From the NCBI GenBank assembly GCA_023392575.1, contig JAEVYV010000222.1, positions 1-18,674 of the forward strand: a stretch of DNA of 18,674 nucleotides, in the 5' to 3' direction. Under the pieces are notes generated by a model. It was not told where the DNA came from. It was given only the letters and a program-made list of their open reading frames with translations, and did not search any database. This document shows, piece after piece, positions 1-6,876 of this stretch (position 1 is its first letter; every line of letters begins with the position of its first letter). This stretch comes from Bacteroidota bacterium (GTDB lineage: Bacteria > Bacteroidota > Bacteroidia > Chitinophagales > Chitinophagaceae). A program made the translations under genes and the position numbers.

Positions 1-2
1 CA

Positions 3-1172
3 TTGAACGTCTCGGCCGATAAAATCAATTTAAACGACTGGATGGGAACCGATACGGCCGCAGTGGCCGCCGGATCGGCCGCTTCCGAACCTTTTTTGGT
101 GCCGGCCAACATGAACCTTACCCTGAATGCCCGGGCAGACGCGGTGCAATACGATAAGGTAACGTACCGGAACGTAAAGGGGGCATTGCTGCTGAAAAAC
201 GAAACCGTAAAGCTGCAAAATGTGCAAACCGAAGCCCTGGATGGCACCATTGCCTTCGACGGGGCGTACAGCACCCGGCAAAACAAAACCAGGCCCGATA
301 TTAGTTTGAGCTACAACATAAAGGACGTGAGCATTCAAAAAGCCTTTACCGCCTTTAACACCGTGCAAAAGCTGATGCCGGTGGCTCAGTTCCTGTCGGG
401 GAAGCTTACCTCGCAATTCAGCATGGTGGGCCAGTTAAACGGCGATATGTTTCCCGATCTGGCCAGCTTGACCGGGAACGGAAACCTGCTGCTGATCCAG
501 GGGGCGCTCAGTAAGTTTCAGCCATTGGAAAAGCTGGCCGCTACTCTGCATGTAGAAGCGTTGAAAGATGTGAGCCTGAAAGACATTAAGAGCCATTTTG
601 AATTTGCCAACGGCAAAGTGCTGGTCAAGCCCTTTAACCTAAAAATACAGGACATTGAAATGCAGATTGGCGGCATGCACGGTTTTGACCAAAGCCTGGA
701 TTACATCATTGGCATGAAGCTGCCGCGCAAATACCTGGGCGCCAGCGGCAATGCCCTGGTGAATAATTTAGCGGCGCAAGCCAGCAGCAAAGGGGTGCCG
801 GTAACGGTGGGAGAAATGATTGACCTGAACGTAAAAATGGGCGGCAGCATCAACAACCCGGTCATTAAAACCGATTTAAAACAAGCCGCCGGCGATGTAA
901 CCCAGGAGCTGAAACAGCAGGCCACGGCTTTTGTGCAGCAAAAGGCCGACAGTGCCAAACAAACCCTCAAGGATTCTTTAACATCGGTAAAAAACCAGTT
1001 GGTGGACGATGCAAAAAATGAATTGACCAAGCAACTGATTGGCAGCAAAGATTCCACCAGCAAAGGCGCCTCTTTGCAGGAGACAAAAGAAAAGGCCGTG
1101 GGCACCCTAAAAAATACCATGGGTAATTTGTTTAAGAAAAAGAAAACAGCGGATAGCACCGGAAACAGGTAG
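3..1172 (+). CDS. AsmA family protein, C-terminal part (5' end outside window)
   Basis: The reading frame is open from the window edge, so this is the C-terminal 389 residues of a longer protein; the first codon is not a real start. The segment has the short alternating beta-strand repeats of the AsmA/AsmA_2 C-terminal region (for example the GNGNLLLIQGAL stretch near residue 155 and the MGGSINNPVIKTDLK stretch near residue 280). The repeats are followed by an Ala/Lys/Gln-rich helical tail (about residues 295-389) ending in a lysine cluster and TGNR. AsmA-like proteins are large envelope proteins of the family that forms lipid-conducting bridges or affects outer-membrane assembly; the N-terminal membrane anchor would lie upstream of the window. 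It is convergent with the next gene on the - strand and followed by a strong terminator. Family call is solid; the exact function in this organism is unknown. Confidence 0.85.
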   Translation: MNVSADKINLNDWMGTDTAAVAAGSAASEPFLVPANMNLTLNARADAVQYDKVTYRNVKGALLLKNETVKLQNVQTEALDGTIAFDGAYSTRQNKTRPDISLSYNIKDVSIQKAFTAFNTVQKLMPVAQFLSGKLTSQFSMVGQLNGDMFPDLASLTGNGNLLLIQGALSKFQPLEKLAATLHVEALKDVSLKDIKSHFEFANGKVLVKPFNLKIQDIEMQIGGMHGFDQSLDYIIGMKLPRKYLGASGNALVNNLAAQASSKGVPVTVGEMIDLNVKMGGSINNPVIKTDLKQAAGDVTQELKQQATAFVQQKADSAKQTLKDSLTSVKNQLVDDAKNELTKQLIGSKDSTSKGASLQETKEKAVGTLKNTMGNLFKKKKTADSTGNR

Positions 1173-1228
1173 GCAATCAGAAAAGCGGGCCGCTGTTGCG
1201 CCACAACTTCAGAATAATCACCTTTTAT

Positions 1229-1263
1229 CTGTGTCTAAGTGTTTGGCTTAGACACAGGTTTTT
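1229..1263 (+). terminator. Rho-independent terminator after the AsmA-like gene
   Basis: An 11-bp perfect stem (CTGTGTCTAAG, 1229-1239, pairing with CTTAGACACAG, 1247-1257) with a 7-base loop is followed by GTTTTTC on the + strand. It lies 57 bases after the AsmA-like stop. Read on the - strand the hairpin is followed by ATAAAA, so it should act mainly on the + strand transcript. Confidence 0.85.
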
Positions 1264-1300
1264 CAGAGCGTCGGATAGCAATACCGCACTTGCAGCCACG

Positions 1301-1696
1301 TCACTCCAGCCCCAATCCCTTCACCGGGTCCCAAAACTTTTTTTGAAAATCCACTACCCGGTCGTCCACCACGTGTACACCTTCTTTTTCCAGCAACAAT
1401 TGCATTTGCTCGGGAGGAGAAAAATGAATTTTTCCGGTCAGCAAGCCTTGGCGGTTGACAACGCGGTGCGCCGGGACCTTGGGTCGTACCCGGTGCGAAC
1501 CATTCATGGCCCAGCCCACCATGCGTGCCGAAGACCGGGCGCCCAGCGCCGCGGCAATCGCACCGTAGGAAGTAACCCGGCCCCGGGGTATCTGCCGCAC
1601 TACATCAAATACCCCTTCAAAAAAACTTTCGTCCTTTTTGCCCGAAGGCGTAATTGTCTTTAGTTTTTCCTGCCGTGTGTTTTTTTTCGGGGTCAT
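1301..1696 (-). CDS. MGMT-family alkyltransferase-like (ATL) protein, Cys replaced by Ala
   Basis: 131 residues matching the C-terminal DNA-binding domain of O6-alkylguanine-DNA alkyltransferases. Visible signatures are the helix-turn-helix segment with IPRGRVTSYGAIAAALG (residues 36-52; Tyr44 is the usual base-flipping Tyr), SARMVGWAM (residues 56-64; Arg58 sits at the arginine-finger position), and the active-site motif, which here reads P-A-H-R-V (75-79) rather than P-C-H-R-V. Without the acceptor Cys the protein cannot take an alkyl group onto itself. Known ATL proteins with Trp or Ala at this position instead bind O6-alkylguanine lesions and hand them to nucleotide excision repair. The ATG start gives a Lys-rich N-terminus of about 20 residues before the domain; a later start cannot be excluded. 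It is convergent with the AsmA-like gene and about 70 bp downstream of the DUF5522 gene. Confidence 0.88.
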   Translation of the reverse strand: MTPKKNTRQEKLKTITPSGKKDESFFEGVFDVVRQIPRGRVTSYGAIAAALGARSSARMVGWAMNGSHRVRPKVPAHRVVNRQGLLTGKIHFSPPEQMQLLLEKEGVHVVDDRVVDFQKKFWDPVKGLGLE

Positions 1697-1768
1697 AAAT
1701 AAGGTGCAAGCCGGTTTGGTAAAGTCGCCTGGCAGTTGCGTGCAGCATCAATTTAGCTATAATTTATG

Positions 1769-1966
1769 TCATTCATCGGCATCCGTTTCCCTTCTTTTCA
1801 GTAAAACAATCCGCCGGGGTTCGGGCACCGCCTCGTAGTCATACGGACAATGCTTGCATCCGTTGCCACAACAATAGCCCCGGTGTAAAAGGTATTTGGA
1901 AGTAAAGGTGAGCAGTCCCTTCTCGTTAAGGTAATAATCCTGCCCTTCAATCAATGCCGGCTTCAT
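1769..1966 (-). CDS. DUF5522 family small Cys-rich protein
   Basis: 65 residues with the pattern GLLTFTSKYLLHRGYCCGNG (residues 17-36) followed by C37-K-H-C40-P-Y. The Cys-Cys...Cys...Cys arrangement (C32, C33, C37, C40) is the hallmark of the DUF5522 family and suggests metal binding. That is inference, since no function is established that I know of. The gene starts inside the 3' end of trmB (20 bp overlap), so the two are almost certainly co-transcribed and translationally coupled. The full-length form, conserved core and overlap make it a real gene despite its small size. Confidence 0.85.
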   Translation of the reverse strand: MKPALIEGQDYYLNEKGLLTFTSKYLLHRGYCCGNGCKHCPYDYEAVPEPRRIVLLKRRETDADE

Positions 1967-2657
1967 CTTTTAAATATTGTTGCAATACGGCGTCCATTTC
2001 TTTTGAAGGCAGTTGTTTGGGCAGCGAAAAACAAAGGTAATGCACCCGTTTGCTGCCGGCTATGTCCAACGCTTCGTAATGGGTTTTAATGTGCAGTTCC
2101 CTGGGAATACCGGGCTCGGCATACACATCGTTGAAGTCTTGATGCAGGGGGCAGCCGTACATGTCAATCACTTTTTTGGTAAAGCGGTACAGGTCGGGGC
2201 TATCGGTTTTTAAGTGGATCTTGCCGGCTGGTTTCAATATCTGGTTATACAGCCGCAAAAACTTGGGATGGGTGAGCCGTTTTTTGGATTTGGAAATGCG
2301 CAGCTGCGGATCGGGAAAGGTGATCCAGATTTCATCCACTTCTTCGGTACCAAAAAAATCGGTGATGCGGTCAATTTGTATGCGCAGGAAGCCAACGTTT
2401 TTCAGGCCCTGCTGGGTGGCTTTTTTGGCGCCTACCCAAAGGCGGTTGCCTTTTTGATCCACGCCAAGGAAGTTTTTGTTGGGATAAAGGGCAGCCAGCC
2501 CCAAAGCATACTCTCCCTTGCCGCAGGCCAGTTCCAGAACAAGGGGGTTGGGGTTTTCAAAAAACCGGCTCCATGTGCCGGGCATGGATACAGGGTATTG
2601 CAACACATTTGAAAACGTTTCCAGCTCGGCAAACCGAACCAATTTTTTCTGACCCAT
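1947..2657 (-). CDS. trmB: tRNA (guanine-N7-)-methyltransferase TrmB
   Basis: Cytoplasmic SAM-dependent enzyme that makes m7G46 in the variable loop of tRNAs. The 236-residue protein shows the SAM-binding motif LELACGKGEYALGLA (residues 41-55), the acidic GVDQKGNRLWVG strand-turn (65-76), and the TrmB signature WITFPDPQLR (111-120) followed by KSKKRL. The C-terminal TDSPDLYRFT and THYE motifs also fit. I chose the ATG at 2657 (protein beginning MGQKKLVRFAELETF) because Bacteroidota TrmB proteins normally begin this way. The frame is open 13 codons further upstream, but that extension adds nothing conserved and runs into an intergenic inverted repeat. The 3' end overlaps the DUF5522 start. Confidence 0.93.
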   Translation of the reverse strand: MGQKKLVRFAELETFSNVLQYPVSMPGTWSRFFENPNPLVLELACGKGEYALGLAALYPNKNFLGVDQKGNRLWVGAKKATQQGLKNVGFLRIQIDRITDFFGTEEVDEIWITFPDPQLRISKSKKRLTHPKFLRLYNQILKPAGKIHLKTDSPDLYRFTKKVIDMYGCPLHQDFNDVYAEPGIPRELHIKTHYEALDIAGSKRVHYLCFSLPKQLPSKEMDAVLQQYLKDEAGID

Positions 2658-2680
2658 GAGTAGTGAAGCTTTCAAAGCCA

Positions 2681-2728
2681 AAGGTTCAGGATACAAGTCT
2701 GCTTGAAACGGCTTGCACCCTGAACCTT
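2681..2728. repeat. Intergenic inverted repeat upstream of trmB
   Basis: A perfect 10-bp inverted repeat (AAGGTTCAGG at 2681-2690, CCTGAACCTT at 2719-2728) encloses a smaller CAAG/CTTG pair (2694-2697 and 2712-2715). It lies between the fatty-acid hydroxylase stop and the trmB start on the - strand. Neither orientation has a clean T-run after it, so it is not a convincing terminator. It could be a structured leader or a remnant of a dispersed palindromic repeat. Confidence 0.6.
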
Positions 2729-2755
2729 GAGCCTGTGTTTTGTTTTTGGTATTTT

Positions 2756-3424
2756 TTACTTGGATTTTTCAAACATTAATTCCTGCACCTTTTGTTTGTC
2801 TTCTTTTTCTTTTTTCAGATCAAACATGGTTCCAAACACACGGTCCCACAGCGTGGAGCTGACGCCAAACCCTTTGGCTTCGTCTTTGTAATGATGGAGG
2901 TGGTGGTTGCGCCACAGGGGCTTCATCCATTTAAAGGGTGGGTTCCAGGCGTGAATGGCATAGTGCATGGAGGCATACAAAAGATAACCCAAAATAAATC
3001 CGGGAAAGAAGACATACACGTTCGATCCCAAAATCAGGTACTGCAGGCCAAACAAAGAAGCCGCCAGGATGATGCTGGGCACAGGAGGCATAAACAATCT
3101 TTCCCGGTCGCGGGGGTAGTGGTGGTGGTTGCCGTGCATGATGTACACAAATTTCTGGGCCTTTTGGCTTTCCGCAATCCAGTGAAAGGCAAAGCGGTGG
3201 GCCAGGTATTCAAAAAAGGTCCAGAAAAGCATGGCGCCAAAAAACCACAAGGCAACTTTACCGCCGCTAAAATCCAGTTTCGTGACAGCATAAATGGGGA
3301 ACCCAATGATAAAAGGCAAATACATTCCCCAAATCACCAGGGGATGTCCCTTGGTGAGCTTTTCCAAAAACGGGTTTTTAAAAAGCCGGGCCTGTCCTTT
3401 ATTATGAATTTTATCAAACTTCAT
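2756..3424 (-). CDS. Fatty acid hydroxylase / sterol desaturase family membrane enzyme
   Basis: 222-residue integral membrane di-iron enzyme. The histidine boxes are all present: HRFAFH (76-81, an HX4H box), HGNHHH (97-102), HYAIH (154-158) and HHLHHY (174-179), with the family's C-terminal TLWDRVFGT motif (191-199). Hydrophobic segments at about 29-50, 58-74, 116-133 and 135-152 would anchor it. Spacing and motifs are closest to fatty-acid 2-hydroxylase (FA2H/Scs7-like) proteins, which alpha-hydroxylate the acyl chain of sphingolipids, a lipid class made by many Bacteroidota. A carotenoid- or sterol-type substrate is less likely but possible. The start is the only ATG that gives the full N-terminus. 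It sits upstream of trmB on the same strand, about 100 bp away; no functional link is evident. Confidence 0.88.
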   Translation of the reverse strand: MKFDKIHNKGQARLFKNPFLEKLTKGHPLVIWGMYLPFIIGFPIYAVTKLDFSGGKVALWFFGAMLFWTFFEYLAHRFAFHWIAESQKAQKFVYIMHGNHHHYPRDRERLFMPPVPSIILAASLFGLQYLILGSNVYVFFPGFILGYLLYASMHYAIHAWNPPFKWMKPLWRNHHLHHYKDEAKGFGVSSTLWDRVFGTMFDLKKEKEDKQKVQELMFEKSK

Positions 3425-3559
3425 GAAGCTGGATTTTGGGCAAATTTACAAACTGCCGTGGTAAACAAAAGGCCATTGGGGTCAACCACAGAAAATTAAG
3501 GTTAAGTTAAGAGGATTGATAGTTAGGTACTTAGCTTATGCCTCAGGGTTTTGACGACG

Positions 3560-4345
3560 TTAAGGCGCAGCCAGCAAATCATCGATCCGAACCAATTGGT
3601 ACCCTTTTTCCCGAAGCCATTGAAGCAGCCGGGGCAACTGATGGTAAAACTTATCGGTTCGCCGGGCATCGGTACCAATGTGCATCAGCAAAATAAAACC
3701 ATTGAGTCCTGCGGGCCGCCGCTGCTCGTAAGCAACAATCGACTGGTAAATCACCTCGGAGCTTCGGTAGTTCTTATCTGCTGGTGTGGTATAGTCGGCA
3801 TGGCTTAAGGTACCCGGAGTAAAGTTGATCAACTGCAGGCCGGCTTCTTGTGTCCAGGCGGCAATGGAATCGTTGTACCATTCGTAGGGCGGCAAAAAAA
3901 AGTGAGCCTTGGATTTGGCAATCCCCAGTTTTTTCAACTCCTGGTAGTTGGCCTGCAGGTCGTGCCGAAACTGTGGTTTGGAAACCAGGAGGCTGTCTCG
4001 GTTGTTCCAGTCGCAGTACAGCAAATGCTCGTCGCTGTGGGCGCCTAAATAATGGCCGTCCTTTTTTAATTGTTTGATGGTTTTTTTAAAGGCGGCGGCA
4101 CGGTAAAACCGGCCGGTAAAAAAGAAAGAAGCTTTTGTGTTTTGGTTTTTGAGGGTTTGGGCAATAAAGCGGCCGCCATCGGCAAACTCGTCTCCGGTCA
4201 TAACAAGGGCCAGTTTTTTTTCCGTGGAATCGCCCCGGGTAACGGCGCCGCGAACCACGGTGAAGCGGGTGGGCACAACCTGTTTTGTTTGCGCCAGGCA
4301 AACCTCCGCCATCAGGAGCAGGCTAATGGTGAACGACAGTCTCAT
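3560..4345 (-). CDS. Exported polysaccharide deacetylase-like (NodB-fold) protein with divergent active site
   Basis: 261 residues starting at the ATG at 4345, which gives a clean signal peptide (MRLSFTISLLLMAEVCLAQ; likely cleavage after ALA-type residues near 18). The upstream in-frame ATG adds ten residues before the signal and is rejected. The NodB-homology domain is recognisable. Motif 1 reads TGDEFADGG (50-58), where classic members have TFDDG. Motif 2 is HSDEH (103-107, metal-binding His pair), motif 3 is LPPYEWYN (151-158), where RPPYG is usual, and motif 4 is LLMHIGTD (219-226). The metal-binding Asp/His/His set appears preserved, but the arginine of motif 3 is replaced by Leu, so activity on acetylated glycans is plausible rather than certain. 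The TGDEFADGG form is one I associate with a Bacteroidota subfamily. Confidence 0.8.
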   Translation of the reverse strand: MRLSFTISLLLMAEVCLAQTKQVVPTRFTVVRGAVTRGDSTEKKLALVMTGDEFADGGRFIAQTLKNQNTKASFFFTGRFYRAAAFKKTIKQLKKDGHYLGAHSDEHLLYCDWNNRDSLLVSKPQFRHDLQANYQELKKLGIAKSKAHFFLPPYEWYNDSIAAWTQEAGLQLINFTPGTLSHADYTTPADKNYRSSEVIYQSIVAYEQRRPAGLNGFILLMHIGTDARRTDKFYHQLPRLLQWLREKGYQLVRIDDLLAAP

Positions 4346-4380
4346 GGCGGGAAAATACAAATTAGAGCCCAACAAAATAC

Positions 4381-4403
4381 AAAGACCCTCCGAAGAGGGC
4401 CTT
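4381..4403 (-). terminator. UUCG-loop terminator after the 43-aa membrane protein gene
   Basis: On the - strand a 9-bp stem (AAGGCCCTC with GAGGGTCTT, one G-U pair) closes a C(UUCG)G tetraloop, one of the most stable RNA loops. It is followed by TGTATTTTG, a moderately U-rich tail. It starts 24 bases after the stop of the small gene at 4427-4558 and ends before the deacetylase start at 4345, so it probably separates the two transcripts. Confidence 0.75.
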
Positions 4404-4426
4404 GTATGAACCTAAAATACAGCAGC

Positions 4427-4558
4427 TTAACCAGCAAAAGCCACTGCAAGTATAACCATCATCAAAATCAGTGTAATAGCCGAGAGAAAAAAGCCAATAC
4501 AATTAACCACCAAACTCAGAATGGGATTTTGTTTATAAAGCTGGAGGATGTTTTTCAT
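4427..4558 (-). CDS. Small single-span membrane protein, 43 residues, unrecognised
   Basis: Reading the - strand from the ATG at 4556-4558 gives 43 codons and a TAA stop. The protein begins MKNILQLYKQNPILSLVVNC, continues with a strongly hydrophobic segment (about residues 13-42, IGFFLSAITLILMMVILAVA) and ends FAG. This fits a positive-inside anchor (two Lys in the first nine residues) with one transmembrane helix. I do not recognise the family. Support for it being real: a complete short reading frame with a sensible topology, a UUCG-loop terminator 24 bases after the stop, and location in a gap that otherwise holds no gene. Against it: short length and no clear ribosome-binding site, although Bacteroidota often lack one. 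Function is unknown; small membrane proteins of this type often act as modulators of larger envelope proteins. Confidence 0.6.
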   Translation of the reverse strand: MKNILQLYKQNPILSLVVNCIGFFLSAITLILMMVILAVAFAG

Positions 4559-4877
4559 AGGTTAGTTTAGGAATGAAATAATGGTGTTGAATTATAGTTC
4601 CAAAATAGACCGCAAAAACCGAACAAAAAAGCAATTCGAAGAAAATCATGAAGCCATACAAACAAATCCCTAGTGAATTTTCGAGCCTGGCCGCAGCGGC
4701 CCTGCGTAGAAGTTCATGGGATGTCCGGTTAGTTTGTGCAGGGCCGTTTTTCCATACCCTGACCGGTCGGTCCGCAAACGGCCGCGGGGTCTTGGTTTTT
4801 GCCAGAACGAAAGATCCCGATTGATGTCTATCTTCATAAGTAAATCGGCCAACAGACTACCGGGCGGATTGTGTTCC
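4559..4877. other. Intergenic region between divergent genes
   Basis: About 320 bases between the start of the small membrane protein (-) and the start of the CHU_C-domain protein (+). It should hold both promoters. I found no convincing match to the Bacteroidota -7 consensus (TAnnTTTG) and no long inverted repeat. Short frames here (for example a 58-codon one on the + strand from 4648) show no family resemblance. Confidence 0.5.
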
Positions 4878-6803
4878 ATGCGTAAAAACTATTTACTGCT
4901 TTTTGGAGGGATGCTATGGTTTCAATTGGGCGGCGCCCAGCTTTGCCAGGGAAGCCTGGGTGATCCCATCGTAAACATCACTTTCGGCTCGGGAGCCAAC
5001 CCCGGGCCTTCGCTTCCGGCTGCCGCCACCCATTATCAATTTAAATACGACGACTGTCCCAATGATGGATTTTATACCCTGCGCAACAAAACAGACAACT
5101 GTTTCGGCGGCTGGCACTCGCTGACCTCCGACCACACGGGAGACCCTAACGGTTATTTTATGCTGGTAAATGCATCGTACCAACCCAGCGCTTTTTATAC
5201 GGACACGGTGGATTTGCAGTGCAGCAATACGGTTTATGAATTTGCGGCCTGGGTCATGAACATGAACAAGCCTTATGAATGCGGCGGCAGCCCCATCCAG
5301 CCCAATCTTACTTTTAGCATAGAACGTACAGATGGTCAGGTTCTTCAAGCCTATCATTCGGGAAACATCGCTCCGCAAACGGCGGTGGCCTGGCGGCAGT
5401 ATGGCTTTTTCTTTCGTACGCCGCCCGGCATCAACCGGGTGGTGCTCCGGATTACCAATAACGCCCAGGGCGGCTGTGGCAACGATCTGGCGCTGGACGA
5501 CATCACCTTTCGGCCCTGCGGCCCGATGTTGCATGCGTCCATTGCCGGCGGCCAGGTGGTAAAAGCGTTTTGCGAAGGAGAGGCGCAGCCGCAAACCCTT
5601 ACCTGCAGCGTGTCGCCGGGTTATGACAACCCGCATTTTCAATGGCAGCAAAGCACAAACGGAGGGGCGTGGAGCGATGTGCCCGGGGCCAATGAGTTGA
5701 CGTTTCGCGGGGATTTTTCCCCGTCGTCTCCACCGGGTGTTTACCAGTACCGTTTGACGGTATCGCAGGCCGAAAACATCAATATACCGGCATGCAGGAT
5801 AGCGTCTAACCCGGTCAGCGTTCGCATTCAGGCAAATCCTGCAAAAACCCTATCGGCAAACACGCCTCTTTGTGAAGGCAGCCCGCTTCGGCTTTCTGCA
5901 AGCGATGGAGAAAAATACAGCTGGACGGGCCCTGGAGGCTTTGTGTCCACAGCACCCAACATCACTCTGGAGCATGTGCAAATGGCGCAGGCGGGGCATT
6001 ATTACCTGGAGGTAGTCAGTGCCGCGGGTTGCCGCCGCCGGGATACGGTGGAGGTGAGGGTAAATCCCAAACCCATAGCAACCGTAGCTTTTGACACTGT
6101 TTTCATTTGCGAAGGATCAGCGACCACCCTCGAAGCCCACGGAGGAAATTCGTACCAATGGACGCCTTCTGGTTCCCTCTCTTCTGCCACGGCTTTCAAT
6201 CCCCTTGCGTCGCCTGTGGATTCAACCCGGTACCGGGTCGTCGTGGCCAATTCATTTGCCTGCACCGATACAGCTTATGTGCAGGTGAACGTGGGCAGAA
6301 AGCCCGGGGCCGATGCGGGAAAGGACCAATACATTTTGGAGGGCCAGGGGGCACAATTATCGGCAAGGGCTACCGGCACTGATGTTCGGTATGGCTGGTC
6401 CCCGGCCTGGTTGATGAGTGATCCGGCTTCCCTGAATCCGGTGGTCACTCCCCCTTCGGATATGGTCTTTGAGTTTTGGGTCGAATCCAATGATGGCTGC
6501 GGCATAGACCGGGATTCGGTAAAAGTGCATGTGTTTAAAGGGGTTTACGTGCCTAATGCTTTTTCACCCAACGGCGATGGGTTGAACGACACCTGGAACA
6601 TTCCGGCGCTGAGGGCCTACACCACTTATGAGATCCTTGTTTATAACCGATATGGACAGTTGATTTTTGGTTCGAAGGATGTGGGCAAACCCTGGGACGG
6701 CCGTTTTCAGGGAAAAAACCAGCCTACCGGCGTCTATCCCTACGTCATTACCATAAAAGACATCCCCCTGAAGTTCACCGGCTGGGTCACGCTGATTCGC
6801 TGA
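4878..6803 (+). CDS. Secreted multidomain protein with Ig-like repeats and T9SS type B (gliding motility-associated, CHU_C) C-terminal domain
   Basis: 641 residues from the ATG at 4878, chosen because it is followed directly by a signal peptide (MRKNYLLLFGGMLWFQLGGA). The in-frame ATG 54 codons upstream would bury that signal and is rejected. After the signal comes a Cys-containing beta-rich domain (about 25-215), ending in GNDLALDDITFRPCGP (201-216), a jelly-roll-like pattern seen in many secreted Bacteroidota proteins. Then follow Ig-like/PKD-like modules (about 220-550) with repeated CEG...L and YxW(T/S) motifs. The last 87 residues (555-641) are the CHU_C/TIGR04131-type domain: VPNAFSPNGDGLNDTWNI, YEILVYNRYGQLIF, WDGRFQGKNQPTGVYPYVI. 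This domain directs export through the type IX secretion system, usually with surface attachment. The role is probably adhesion or glycan binding (inference); no catalytic domain is visible. Confidence 0.9.
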   Translation: MRKNYLLLFGGMLWFQLGGAQLCQGSLGDPIVNITFGSGANPGPSLPAAATHYQFKYDDCPNDGFYTLRNKTDNCFGGWHSLTSDHTGDPNGYFMLVNASYQPSAFYTDTVDLQCSNTVYEFAAWVMNMNKPYECGGSPIQPNLTFSIERTDGQVLQAYHSGNIAPQTAVAWRQYGFFFRTPPGINRVVLRITNNAQGGCGNDLALDDITFRPCGPMLHASIAGGQVVKAFCEGEAQPQTLTCSVSPGYDNPHFQWQQSTNGGAWSDVPGANELTFRGDFSPSSPPGVYQYRLTVSQAENINIPACRIASNPVSVRIQANPAKTLSANTPLCEGSPLRLSASDGEKYSWTGPGGFVSTAPNITLEHVQMAQAGHYYLEVVSAAGCRRRDTVEVRVNPKPIATVAFDTVFICEGSATTLEAHGGNSYQWTPSGSLSSATAFNPLASPVDSTRYRVVVANSFACTDTAYVQVNVGRKPGADAGKDQYILEGQGAQLSARATGTDVRYGWSPAWLMSDPASLNPVVTPPSDMVFEFWVESNDGCGIDRDSVKVHVFKGVYVPNAFSPNGDGLNDTWNIPALRAYTTYEILVYNRYGQLIFGSKDVGKPWDGRFQGKNQPTGVYPYVITIKDIPLKFTGWVTLIR

Positions 6804-6876
6804 TTGGCGATAAACCGGCGAAGATTTTCTGAAAACAACAGAAAACAATAGCTTCGTTGTTCATCATTCATACGCA

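Noticed and set aside
2658..2696. Longer TrmB start 13 codons upstream
   Set aside because: It extends past the conserved MGQKKLVRFAELETF start into an inverted repeat region.
2792..3499. 235-codon + strand frame opposite the fatty-acid hydroxylase
   Set aside because: It is antisense to a gene with all its histidine boxes intact, and its product has no family resemblance.
3495..3510. Short GTTAAG direct repeats after the fatty-acid hydroxylase start region
   Set aside because: Only two copies in A/T-rich intergenic DNA; expected by chance.
4648..4824. 58-codon + strand frame in the 4559-4877 gap
   Set aside because: No family resemblance, low-complexity Arg/Ala content and no supporting signal.
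4716..4877. N-terminal extension of the CHU_C-domain protein from an upstream in-frame ATG
   Set aside because: It would place 54 unconserved residues before a clear signal peptide; the ATG at 4878 is the natural start.
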